64,000 nt of DNA from Leptodactylus fallax (taxonomy: Eukaryota; Chordata; Amphibia; Anura; Leptodactylidae), in contig CAMRHE010000115.1 of assembly GCA_947044405.1 (NCBI GenBank), positions 3,968,001 to 4,032,000 of the forward strand, read 5' to 3'. This document shows positions 56,151-64,000 of this stretch, piece by piece (within the stretch, counting starts at the first letter, position 1; each line of letters starts with the position of its first letter). Both the position numbers and the translations under genes were made by a program. Below the pieces are notes generated by a model that worked only from the letters and a program-made list of their open reading frames with translations, searched no databases and was not told the DNA's origin.

Positions 56151-56384
56151 GGGCTCAAAATTCCTGCTGGGAGCCATGTGTGCTATGGCTGCATCACAGC
56201 TCCCTCACTATAATCTTGCATGTACGTGTAGTGCTCCATGGCCGTGTCATTCCCCATACTGTACTGTGCATGAACCGGCCATGGAGCTATTGGGACATGC
56301 ACAGTACTATTGGGACTGACTATACTGGGAACATACTCAGTAACAAGTTCCTCTGGTGGGCCTAAGGCCCTTCAGTTCGACACT

Positions 56385-56620
56385 GTATTAGGGGGCTATT
56401 ATATATAAGGGGGCTCTTATTTATAAGGGAGGAACTATTATATAAAAGGGTAGGCTACTATATATAAGTGGGAGACTGTTAAATATAAGGGGGCTATTAT
56501 AAGGGGAAATTATATCTACAGGGGGCTATTATTAGGGCGAACTATTATTTATAAGGCGGGCTATTATTTATAAGGGAGGAACTGTTTATAAGAGGCCTAT
56601 AAAAAAGGGGGTAACTTTGC
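56385..56620. repeat. short tandem array, CTATTATATATAAGGGGG unit
   Basis: About ten degenerate 20-25 bp units with TATTTATAAGGG(G/A). Confidence 0.8.
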
Positions 56621-56626
56621 TAGAGG

Positions 56627-56826
56627 TACAGTTGAAACCAGAAGTTTACATACACTATATAACAAGACACATATGCATGTTTTTCTCACTATCTGACATG
56701 AAATCAGAATAAATCTTTCCCGTTTCAGGTCAATTAGGATTACCAAAGTTATTTATATTTGTCAAATGCCAGAATAATGAGAGAGAGAGAATTTTTAAGG
56801 CATTTTTATTACTTTCTGCAAAGTCA
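56627..56826 (+). mobile_element. Sleeping Beauty-type Tc1 inverted repeat, solitary end
   Basis: TACAGTTGAAACCAGAAGTTTACATACAC begins at 56628 and continues with TTAGGATTACCAAAGTTATTT and CCAGAATAATGAGAGAGAGA, in the order of the left inverted repeat of salmonid-type Tc1 elements. No transposase follows. Confidence 0.85.
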
Positions 56827-57172
56827 AAATGTGCCCATTCCACTGTAAACTATACATATACATACCTCCCAACCGTCCCGGATTCTGATGGACATGCCCG
56901 GATTGTGAGTCCTGTCCCGCCATCCCGGTCGGCGGGTGGTATGCCCCAGATTCAATTCATCTGCGTCTGGAGAGGACGCAGATGAGTTGAATACAATGGT
57001 GAAGCAGGAGCTGTCCAGGAAAATGTTTAGAAGGAATATGGAAAACATTGTAAAGAAGCCTTGTTTTATCATACCACTACCAGGATTCCTGCTTTTAACC
57101 CCAGACATATATAATCATGCAGTAATGTTCTCACAGACCGGGGCAATTAAATTAAATCATAGGAAATGTACT

Positions 57173-57425
57173 TTGTCCACAGATTCACTGCATGTAAATA
57201 ACAGTGATACAAGGAGCAGCAAGTAAAATAAAGCCAAGCAAAGGCTGCACAAGGGAACAGTGGGTATTTAGCACTGCTGTGGATGTATTTGCAGGTAATT
57301 TTTGGAAGCTGGATAACCCCTTTCAACTTTGAATTTCACATTTAACCTGTTCAATCCACGTCTTGGAAGCACAGGCAATCTATTACCTGCCTGTATAAGT
57401 GGAATATGTCTTAATTATACTATTA
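57173..57425 (+). repeat. duplicated segment R, copy 1
   Basis: Matches 61243-61487 (GATACAAGGAGCAGCAAGTA, GGCTGCACAAGGGAACAGTG) with small indels. Part of the duplicated architecture of the right end of the window. Confidence 0.9.
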
Positions 57426-57440
57426 CCTGCTCATATAAAC

Positions 57441-57780
57441 TAAATAATAATACATTTTCTTTTTATAGCGCCAACATATTCTGCAGCACTTTACAAATTG
57501 TAGGGTTCAAGTACAGACAAAACGAGACATGACAGCGTAATAAATCAATCCACACAATGGGATTGAGAGCCCTGCTCGCAAGAGCTTACAATCTGTGGTA
57601 AAGGGGGTGACACAAGAGGTAACTGTACTACATGCCCCATGAACCACACAAAGTTGTGTATGTTCCCTATATAACAAGGACCATATTGGAGCAGGTAAAC
57701 TGTTGAACCTTTTCAAGACCAAGTCAATTTTCATTTTTACGTTTTCAAATTTTCCTCCACATCTTCCAAAGCCCATGCTT
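57441..57780 (-). mobile_element. LINE-2-like 3' tail
   Basis: Same tail as 31283-31480: TTGTAAGCTCTTGCGAGCAG, TATGTTGGCGCTATAAAAAG and ATTATTATT on the minus strand. No RT domain is left. Confidence 0.75.
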
Positions 57781-58220
57781 TTTTTTATGTTTTCACTGAC
57801 ATATCATATGAGGACTTAATTTTTGCAAGAATATTCATTAAATATATCCATTTGTTATGTAAATATATCCGTTTTATCAATAAAAATGAGCAAAGGGAAG
57901 AAATACAAGAATTTATTACATAGCAATTAATGACAAGACAGAGGTGCGGATAATTAGAACAGGGCCCTGCCAGATTATCTGTGATGTTTTAGTGATGTCA
58001 TCCAGGTCCACATCAGGTCCTCACAGTGTCATGAAGCCTAGTGTGATGTCACGGCAATGTTGCCATGCTACAAGCCTATTGTGATGTCGCCGGCCTCTGC
58101 TCTTAAATTCCATGTTCTATCTGAACTGCTTTGAGGGTTTTGTAGGAGAGAGAAGGAGGAGAGTAGAGAGTACTGCTGAGGTACAAACTTCATTATTGTT
58201 ACTGCGCAGATTATCTGCAA

Positions 58221-58966
58221 ATGGATAAACTCCATAAACTTCAACCTGCTCAATCCCAGGACTCTGGGAAGAAGAGTGGAAGATGGAACTTGTTTGGGCG
58301 CTGTAAGTCCAAAATTGAGCAATGTTCAGCTGGGTCATCTGATTCCATCCCTGGCTCATCTTTTAAAGAAGCTAAAATCCCAGCAAAAACATTGATAAAC
58401 TTCTGGAAATGGAAGAACAGGAGCAAGGTGGTTCCACTGAACACTACTCCTGAAAAAGGGGAAGATGTACTGACCAAAGATTCACCAACAGAATTGAAAC
58501 AAACTATGGTGAATGTGAAGAAGCTGCCCCTCTCAGTCAGGAAGGGATATTATGTAACCTTGACAATACAACGTCCAAAGACTGAGAAAAAGAGTTTCTG
58601 GAATTATTTCCGCAAAAAGTCTAGAAGACCGAGGATTCAGCCTCAAGTCCCAAAGTACAGGACTGTCAGGACCCAAGTAAGTGAGGGGAACCCTGATGTC
58701 ATCCCAACAGCTTCAAAAAGCACAAGCATAGATCCAGTATTAAAAGTCACGGTGGCCACACAGGTATAGAGGAGAGACCTAGAGATCACCTCGGAGGTGT
58801 CATCCCCACGTTTCACTGGAAAAAGTAAACTTCCCATCTTTCCACCCATAGAAACATCAATACCTAAAGAAGAGCCCTGCATCTCTAAGCCCCTACCACC
58901 GATCAGAAGATGCCTCATTTTCGTCAAAGAATCTGAACCTTATAACAGACTGGTAGGAGACTGGTA
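58221..58966 (+). pseudogene. orphan gene, second copy with one nonsense codon
   Basis: Same start and end as the intact copy. Codon 183 is TAG instead of GAG, giving a 182-codon product. The rest stays in frame to the same TAG stop after GDW. By eye there are 16 base differences in the coding region: three silent, the others change the protein. Motif FLDYF is FWNYF here. Whether the truncated product is made is unknown. Confidence 0.8.
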
Positions 58967-59195
58967 GTGAAGAACATCAGACCAGTGAGAACATCAATCA
59001 ACATTATCTTTTATTTATTAGTATCTGAGGACATAGATGTCATATTAAAGGGTCTCTTCATATAAAATAAAATCTTGTATGTTTCCTGATATTGTTTGTC
59101 TTGCCTATGTGTTAATCTGGTTTGATATTCTTAGGTTTGTTGTATTCCCACCTGAATGCCCACTAGTTTTTTCAGGACCTGAGTGGAAACACATT

Positions 59196-59547
59196 AAGGC
59201 TAAGGCCCCGGTAGCGAGCTGCAGCCAAAAAACGCTGCGGAAAAAACAGAGGTGGAAACGCATTGCGTTTTTTCTGCAGTGTTTTTCACAGAAAGTCCTC
59301 AGAGTTTTCCTCTGCGGACTTGCTGCCTCTATTATAACTATACAGAGAATGCCAGCGTTTCCGTAGGTATAAATGATATGCTGCGACCTTTCTGCTTTTC
59401 TCCTTCGGGCTTTTTTCTGCAGTGTGTGGATGAGATCAGCCAGAATCCCATCCACATTGCAGGTATTGTAAAATGCAGCATTTTTTGCCACAGCATTTCT
59501 GCCGCGGCTAAAAGGCTGTATTTTCACAACATGGGTCCCCGGCCTAA
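59196..59547. repeat. intact MITE of unit B
   Basis: AAGGCTAAGGCCCCGG and CCCCGGCCTAAGG ends. Interior AATCCCATCCACATTGCAGG and GTTTCCGTAGGTATAAATGA. This is the empty-site version of the MITE split at 46587. Confidence 0.8.
59327..59334. other. empty site of the 8.06-kb hAT-type insertion
   Basis: A single CTCTATTA followed directly by TAACTATACAGAG. Direct comparison with 46579 and 54647 defines the insertion to the base. Confidence 0.95.
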
Positions 59548-59949
59548 GGAAGCACTCCAAATAAAACCAATACACAGCAGGAGATTTACAAAACGAAATG
59601 TGCCAGAATTCTGGCTTAATTTGTAACAAAAAAGTGAAGACAGTGTTGTGTACCACATTTATTATGTACTTTACATGCTTTGTACATCTTGTTTGCCAAG
59701 GGGGCATGGTTTATGAGGAAAGAAGCGTGGTTAAGCCAAATATCCTATATAACATATTTTATATAACGTATCCAAATGCAGATGACAACATAACTGGAAG
59801 ACACTAAAACAACATGGAGCACACACTGTGGACAAAACAACCCATCTGTCATGTCAGTATTTGCTGTGTATATACAGTAGTGTGAATGAGGCCTTATACT
59901 TTATGTCGGTGCCCTCTTGACATATAATTTTGCACTTGTCACATGTAGA

Positions 59950-60044
59950 GCTCCGCCCCCTGCAGTTTGGTCATGTGACCTGATTGGTGATAACTGTCCA
60001 CCTGATCATCTCACTGTCCTTGGTGACTACTGTAGCTGGCAGAC
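59950..60044 (+). promoter_or_regulatory. promoter-like region and leader, copy 1
   Basis: Within 95 bp of the ATG lie a GC box (CCGCCCCC, 59953), an E-box (GGTCATGTGACC, 59969) of the USF/MITF/TFEB type and a CCAAT box in reverse (ATTGG, 59983). The order and spacing are kept in copy 2. No TATA box. Confidence 0.6.
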
Positions 60045-60083
60045 ATGTCCGCACACTTGGTGTTGTCAGTCTGTCTGTTGGCT
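60045..60083 (+). CDS. signal-peptide first exon, copy 1
   Basis: Thirteen codons reading MSAHLVLSVCLLA run to a strong donor GTAAGT (60084). The hydrophobic run after a short N-terminus is a plausible signal peptide, and exons that end right after one are common in genes for secreted proteins. Copy 2 has one silent difference. The protein beyond is not in this exon. A weakly supported downstream acceptor lies near 60438. No family assigned. Confidence 0.55.
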
Positions 60084-60297
60084 GTAAGTACTTTATCACT
60101 TAGTTTTGGATGTTTCCTCTTGGTAATGTTATTAAGTATTTACACCTGTTACACACATAGCACAGCACCTGCCACATTTCACATTAAGGCTACGTCCACA
60201 CTGGATCTAAAAAAATCCATTTTTGTTGTGAACCTGTGGCAAAATCCCCATATAGTACATGTATATGTTGTTGTAGACTCCTGACATACCTGGTAAA

Positions 60298-60340
60298 CTT
60301 TGGCAGTAGGGGGCAGCACTGACTGGATCCTCCACTAAAG
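60298..60340 (+). other. micro-inversion locus, orientation 1
   Basis: These 43 bases are the reverse complement (one mismatch) of 62461-62503, while the flanks on both sides are colinear. The inverted block is bounded by CTTT and AAAG. Confidence 0.92.
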
Positions 60341-60552
60341 ACACATCTTAATATTGGGAACTGTCAGTCCGTTTTGTGGGTCACATCAGGCACAATTTTT
60401 AATGTTCCACATTTTACCTTTTTTCCTCCTTTTTTAGATATCCTAACCAGACTGTATTTCTATCTATTCTGGGCATCTGTTTCTTAGAGCTTCATTCACA
60501 TGCAAATATCACTACCTAGATGTAGAGTAGGGGAAGATCTATATACCCTGAG

Positions 60553-60720
60553 GCTAAGGCCCCACGTGGATTTGGAAATCGCCGCGTTTCCGCAGCGCGG
60601 TTTCACTGCAAAGTGGGCATGGGATTCGCTAGAATCCCTTCCACTTTGCTCTAACCGTAAATTCCTTTTTCGCCGCGGGCAAATCGTGGCGTTTACGCCA
60701 CGTGGGGCCCCAGCCTTAAA
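60553..60720. repeat. MITE with AAGGCCCCACGTGG ends
   Basis: GGCTAAGGCCCCACGTGG pairs with CCACGTGGGGCCCCAGCC. Interior AATCGCCGCG and CGCCGCGGGCAAATCG. Confidence 0.8.
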
Positions 60721-60800
60721 GGGTTTTTCCAGGCTATAAATAGCGATGACCTAATCTAAGGATAGGTCAGGAATGTCAGATTGGTGGGGGGTGCAGCACC

Positions 60801-61242
60801 AGACATGTCCATATCTTATCACAGAAGGCAACAAGACCAATGAAAAGTCATTGGAAAAAGATATTTCAATTACTTTTTATTGTTTTTTGTTTTTGTTGTC
60901 TTATGTGAAAATATATTGCGCAGTTTAACCAATTGTAGAAATTCAGGTTAACCCTGCTACATCTGTATGTGCAGGTAGTAGTGGGATGAACAAACATTCC
61001 ACATATTCAGACATGTAGTCATTTTCCTGTGCTTCCTAGACTTCAAGTGGAATGAAATCATATTCATATTCCATATATACAAACGTGGTAATTTCATTGT
61101 AATTCCTAGACGTGGAATGAACAAGTTATATGTGTAGCTTATAGTGGAATGAACATATATCCCATATACTGTATATAGTCATGTAGTAAATTCCCTGTGC
61201 TTCCTAGATGTGGAATAAACAGGTTATATGTGGGAAACGTAG
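60801..61242. other. spacer with short local repeats
   Basis: 61000-61230 holds three degenerate units of about 75 bp with CTTCCTAGA(C/T)GTGGAAT(G/A)AAC and GTTATATGTG. No gene. Confidence 0.55.
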
Positions 61243-61487
61243 TTTGTCCACAGATTCACTGCATGTAAATAACAGAGATACAAGGAGCAGCAAGTAAAAT
61301 AAAGCCAAGCAAAGGCTGCACAAGGGAACAGTGGGTATTTTCTACTGCTGTGGATGTATTTGCAGGTAATTTTTGGATAACCCCTTTCAACTATACATTT
61401 CACATTTAACCTGTTCATTCCATGTCTAGGTAGCACAGGGAATTTATTACATGCCCGTATATGAGGAATATGTCTTAGTTATACCAT
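61243..61487 (+). repeat. duplicated segment R, copy 2
   Basis: See 57173-57425. Here R lies only about 250 bp from module C; in the first case 2.5 kb, including unit B, intervenes. Confidence 0.9.
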
Positions 61488-61739
61488 ACCTCCCAACTTT
61501 CAAAGGACAGAAAGAGGGATAGAATGTGTGGCGTACATAGCGCACTGCGGCAAATTTAGCTCCACCCACTTCTAAGTTATGCTCCTACTGTCATTCTTAT
61601 ATTATATGCCCCCCACATTATAATGTTTACCTCCAATTTCCCCCACAGTATAAAGTCCCTGTCTTGGTGGACCCACAGTTTAATGTCATCCTCCAGCTGC
61701 TTCATAGTTTAATATCCCCCTCCAGTTGCCCAAGTTTAA
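61488..61739. other. spacer, no gene
   Basis: Weak 30-35 bp periodicity (CCCACATTATAATG, CCCACAGTATAAAG, CCACAGTTTAATG) suggests a decayed minisatellite. Confidence 0.4.
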
Positions 61740-61755
61740 ACTTGTCACATGTAGA

Positions 61756-61850
61756 GCTCCGCCCCCTGCAGTTGGGTCATGTGACCTGATTGGTGGTAAC
61801 TGTCCACCTGATCATCTCGCTGTCCTTGGTGACTACTGTAGCTGGCAGAC
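61756..61850 (+). promoter_or_regulatory. promoter-like region and leader, copy 2
   Basis: GC box, GGTCATGTGACC E-box and ATTGG are all kept relative to copy 1, with a few base changes between them. Confidence 0.6.
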
Positions 61851-61889
61851 ATGTCCGCACACTTGGTGTTGTCAGTGTGTCTGTTGGCT
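61851..61889 (+). CDS. signal-peptide first exon, copy 2
   Basis: Identical protein MSAHLVLSVCLLA to copy 1 (GTC to GTG is silent) and the same GTAAGT donor at 61890. A candidate next exon begins at 62878 after TTTCCTCTCAG and would read YPDQTVFLSILGICFLEP in phase before a stop, but this is weakly supported. The remaining exons may lie right of the window. Confidence 0.55.
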
Positions 61890-62460
61890 GTAAGTACTTT
61901 ATCACTTAGTTTTGAATGTTTTCTCTTGGTAATGTTATTAAGTATTTACACCTATTATTGACCTCTGTGACATCCATAAAGGAGAATATTTCTTAATATT
62001 GACCAAATACCTGACAACATTTGTCATAGCTGCCATTTAAGCTAAAGATGTGTCCCTGTCATACATTGGAGGCGGCCATTCTGAATGAATGTTTACTAGG
62101 AAGAGAAGACATTGCTGAACCATGAGGTATATTCTGTCACGTATATATATGGTGCAGGCTATACACACAAATCTCTCCCCCCCCATTAATACATTATTAA
62201 TGTGGATTTATTAATAGTATTGATATAAATAATAATATACATGCTATCACTATGTAATGTCATGGCTCCATGTGTGAATAGCTACGTAGACAGCCTTGAT
62301 AGTAGAAACTATATACACACATAGCACAGCACCTGTCACATTTCACATTAAGGCTATGTCCACACTGGATCTAAAAACTCAATATTTGCTGTGAACCTGT
62401 GACAAGATCCCCATATAGTACATGCATATGTTGTTATAGACTCCTGACATACCTAGTAAA

Positions 62461-62503
62461 CTTTAGTGGAAGATCCAGTCAGTGCTGCCCCCTACTGCCA
62501 AAG
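62461..62503 (+). other. micro-inversion locus, orientation 2
   Basis: Reverse complement of 60298-60340 within otherwise colinear module copies. Confidence 0.92.
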
Positions 62504-62554
62504 ACACATCTTAATATTGGGAACTGTCATTCCGTCTTGTGGGTGACATCAGGC

Positions 62555-62826
62555 CAGGGGCGTAACTTGAGGGGGTGCAGAAGGTGCAGTCGCACCGGGA
62601 CCCAGGAGCCTTAGGGGGCCCATAAGCACTGGCATCAGTATTGGGATTGCAGCTTCCATCTGGCCCATAAGCCAAGGAGACCCACAGATTACCCTAACCA
62701 CACTAAGATTGATTAAACTCCTTAGCACCCATAACCATCACTATCAAGAAATTTCTATAGGGATGAGGTAGGGGGTCCCGGACAAAAGACTGCATCGGGG
62801 CCCACAAGACTTTAGTTACGCCACTG
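62555..62826 (+). mobile_element. hAT-type MITE with 8-bp target duplication, empty site in module copy 1
   Basis: 272 bp, ends CAGGGGCGTAACT and AGTTACGCCACTG. CATCAGGC flanks both sides (62547-62554, 62827-62834). Module copy 1 has the single CATCAGGC at about 60387-60394. Same family as 10996-11268, opposite orientation. Confidence 0.95.
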
Positions 62827-62984
62827 CATCAGGCATAAGTTTTACTGTACCACATTTTATCTTTTTTCCTCTCAGTATCCTGACCAGACTGTATTTCTAT
62901 CTATTTTGGGCATCTGTTTTCTAGAACCTCATTCACATGCAAATATCACTACCTAGATGTAGAGTAGGGGAAGAGCTATATATT

Positions 62985-63246
62985 CTTAGGCTAAGGCCCC
63001 ACGTAGCGGGTTGCAGTCAAAAACTGCTGCGGGAAAAACCACGGTGGAAACACATTGCGTTTTTTTCCCGCAGCGCTTTTCACAGAAGGTCCACAGAATT
63101 TTACTGTGCTGACTTTTTGCTTCTATTATGCCTATATGGAAAATGTCAGTGTTGTTTCCATATCAATATTTGACATGTTGTGATTTACAAAAACGTAATG
63201 GTTTTGCAAAATCACGCTGTTTACGCTATGTGGGGCCCTCGCCATA
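62985..63246. repeat. MITE with AAGGCCCCACGTAGC ends
   Basis: GGCTAAGGCCCCACGTAGCG and GCTATGTGGGGCCCTCGCC pair. It lies at the position of the 60553-60720 MITE, but the interior resembles the unit A/B MITE (AACACATTGCGTTTTTT). Confidence 0.65.
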
Positions 63247-63610
63247 AAGGATTTTTCCAGGCTATATATATCGATGATCTAATCTAAGGATAGGTCAGGA
63301 CTGTCAGATTGGTAGGGGATGCAACATCTGACATGCCCAGAGATCAGCTGTCTCAGAGGCTAATACACAGAATGGAGCTGGGAACAGACAGCTCTGCTCT
63401 CTGTGTAGTGGCCAGACCCAGTACTGCAGATCAACCTCCATTCACTTGAAGAGGAGCTAAGCTGCAGTGACTCAGATCTACCACTACACAGAGAGCAGAG
63501 CTGTCTTCTTCTTGTACTACTGTGTGTATTAGCCTCTGAGAACAGCTGCTCAATGGGGATGGTAGGTGTCAGACGCCCACTGATCTGATAGGCCATCAAT
63601 ATTTAAAGCA
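63247..63610. repeat. foldback MITE
   Basis: GCTCTGCTCTCTGTGTAGTGG (63391 on) pairs with CCACTACACAGAGAGCAGAGC (63480 on), and CTCAGAGGCTAATACAC with GTGTATTAGCCTCTGAG. The centre is a CTCCATTCACTTGAAGAGGAG loop. Confidence 0.85.
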
Positions 63611-64000
63611 TGGAAAAGTGCTTTCATTAAAATGTGCTAATAAGATCCTGCTTAATTAAGGACAGAGAACTTAGTAAAATGAGCTTTTCCACAAGCCTTT
63701 AATTTTGCCCCTCGTAGATACCACCACTAGGTGGCGCTAAACAAGCAGCTTCTCCCTCCTGGACTAGAGATAAATTACACACTTTTCCCCAGGCAGCATT
63801 GCTTGGTCTATGTCCTACATCATTTAGTGGTCTCCACAAGAAGAAGCAGTACCTGCCAGACCAATATATTACAGGCATGAAATGTCAGCTTTGCTTGTGG
63901 GACAAATCCTAATGAAATCTGTGCAGTGTTTTTGTAAAACATCAGTACAAGCAGCATAGTCAGTACAGTAAGTAGAGATAAATTGTAAGTCCACTAGGTG
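63611..64000. other. right edge, no gene recognised
   Basis: No exon could be supported. ACCACTAGGTGGCGCTA at 63723-63739 resembles the CTCF core (CCASYAGRKGGC), which is only a motif observation. Confidence 0.35.

Larger units (their letters stand above)
57831..59760 (+). repeat. duplicated unit B (uninterrupted)
   Basis: Paralogue of 45096-46586 plus 54647-55040, and it shows the state before the hAT-type insertion. It includes the second orphan-gene copy and an intact MITE. Confidence 0.95.
59934..60800 (+). repeat. tandem module C, copy 1
   Basis: Matches 61740-63330 apart from three differences: copy 2 has about 350 bp extra (61955-62310), a hAT MITE (62555-62826) and a 43-bp inversion. 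It carries the promoter-like region and first exon described separately. Confidence 0.92.
61740..63330 (+). repeat. tandem module C, copy 2
   Basis: Second copy of module C (see 59934-60800). Either copy 1 lost 61955-62310 or copy 2 gained it. Confidence 0.9.

Noticed and set aside
56627..56826. Complete Sleeping Beauty-type transposon
   Set aside because: Only one inverted repeat is present; no transposase or second end follows within the window.
63800..64000. Candidate second exon after TATATTACAG reading MKCQLCLWDK
   Set aside because: Phase does not fit the signal-peptide exon and a stop follows at once.

Overview
The window looks like intron-rich, repeat-dense vertebrate DNA, most likely from an anuran amphibian. 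I infer this from the mix of Tc1-like transposons, palindromic MITEs, hAT MITEs, LINE-2 and L1/Tx1-type tails, an intact Ty3/gypsy element and a Ngaro-type tyrosine-recombinase retrotransposon. No prokaryotic gene organisation, CRISPR array or tRNA/rRNA gene was seen.

Region 1 (about 3.4-37.1 kb, minus strand) is one large gene of the ADAM metalloprotease-disintegrin family. I traced 18 coding exons by hand. They join in phase without a stop over 2062 nt (about 687 codons): propeptide, reprolysin-type protease, disintegrin, cysteine-rich and EGF-like domains. The signal-peptide exon and the transmembrane/cytoplasmic exons were not found. Sequence style is closest to the fertilin-beta/ADAM2-ADAM32-ADAM9 group. 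The zinc motif keeps three His but has Asp in place of the catalytic Glu (HDLGHVLGMKH). Its introns hold most of the mobile DNA: a 7.16-kb gypsy element on the opposite strand (16.9-24.1 kb) with intact gag and pol and near-identical LTRs; a Tc1-like element with a frameshifted transposase (25.3-26.8 kb); a second Tc1-like family with an in-frame internal deletion (29.3-30.7 kb); LINE-2 and L1/Tx1-type 3' ends; and many MITEs. The left window edge carries what looks like the LTR and primer-binding site of another LTR element whose body lies outside.

Region 2 (37-45 kb) has no recognised gene. It holds a second, differently broken copy of the first Tc1 family (39.5-41.1 kb), MITEs, and a TATA-containing segment with a run of TGACG half-sites and an AATAAA-GCTGTGGCC end that resembles the termini of the Ngaro-type element.

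Region 3 (45-64 kb) is built from duplications. An intronless 248-codon orphan gene with no family I recognise lies at 45.5-46.2 kb, and a 98%-identical copy with one nonsense codon lies at 58.2-59.0 kb. The first copy is split on its 3' side by an 8.06-kb insertion with hAT-type ends and a perfect 8-bp target duplication; the second copy preserves the empty site. Inside that insertion sits a degraded Ngaro-like element (gag, RT, RNase H, tyrosine recombinase, SGNH hydrolase, all minus strand). Further right, a module carrying a GC box, E-box, CCAAT box, short 5' leader and a signal-peptide first exon with a strong splice donor occurs twice in tandem (59.9-60.8 and 61.7-63.3 kb). The second module has acquired a hAT MITE, and the two differ by a 43-bp micro-inversion.

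The most novel items are the duplicated orphan gene with its conserved upstream region, the paired signal-peptide first exons, the gag/pol junction with an in-phase GTTAAAC slippery heptamer, and the nested hAT/Ngaro insertion proved by its paralogous empty site.
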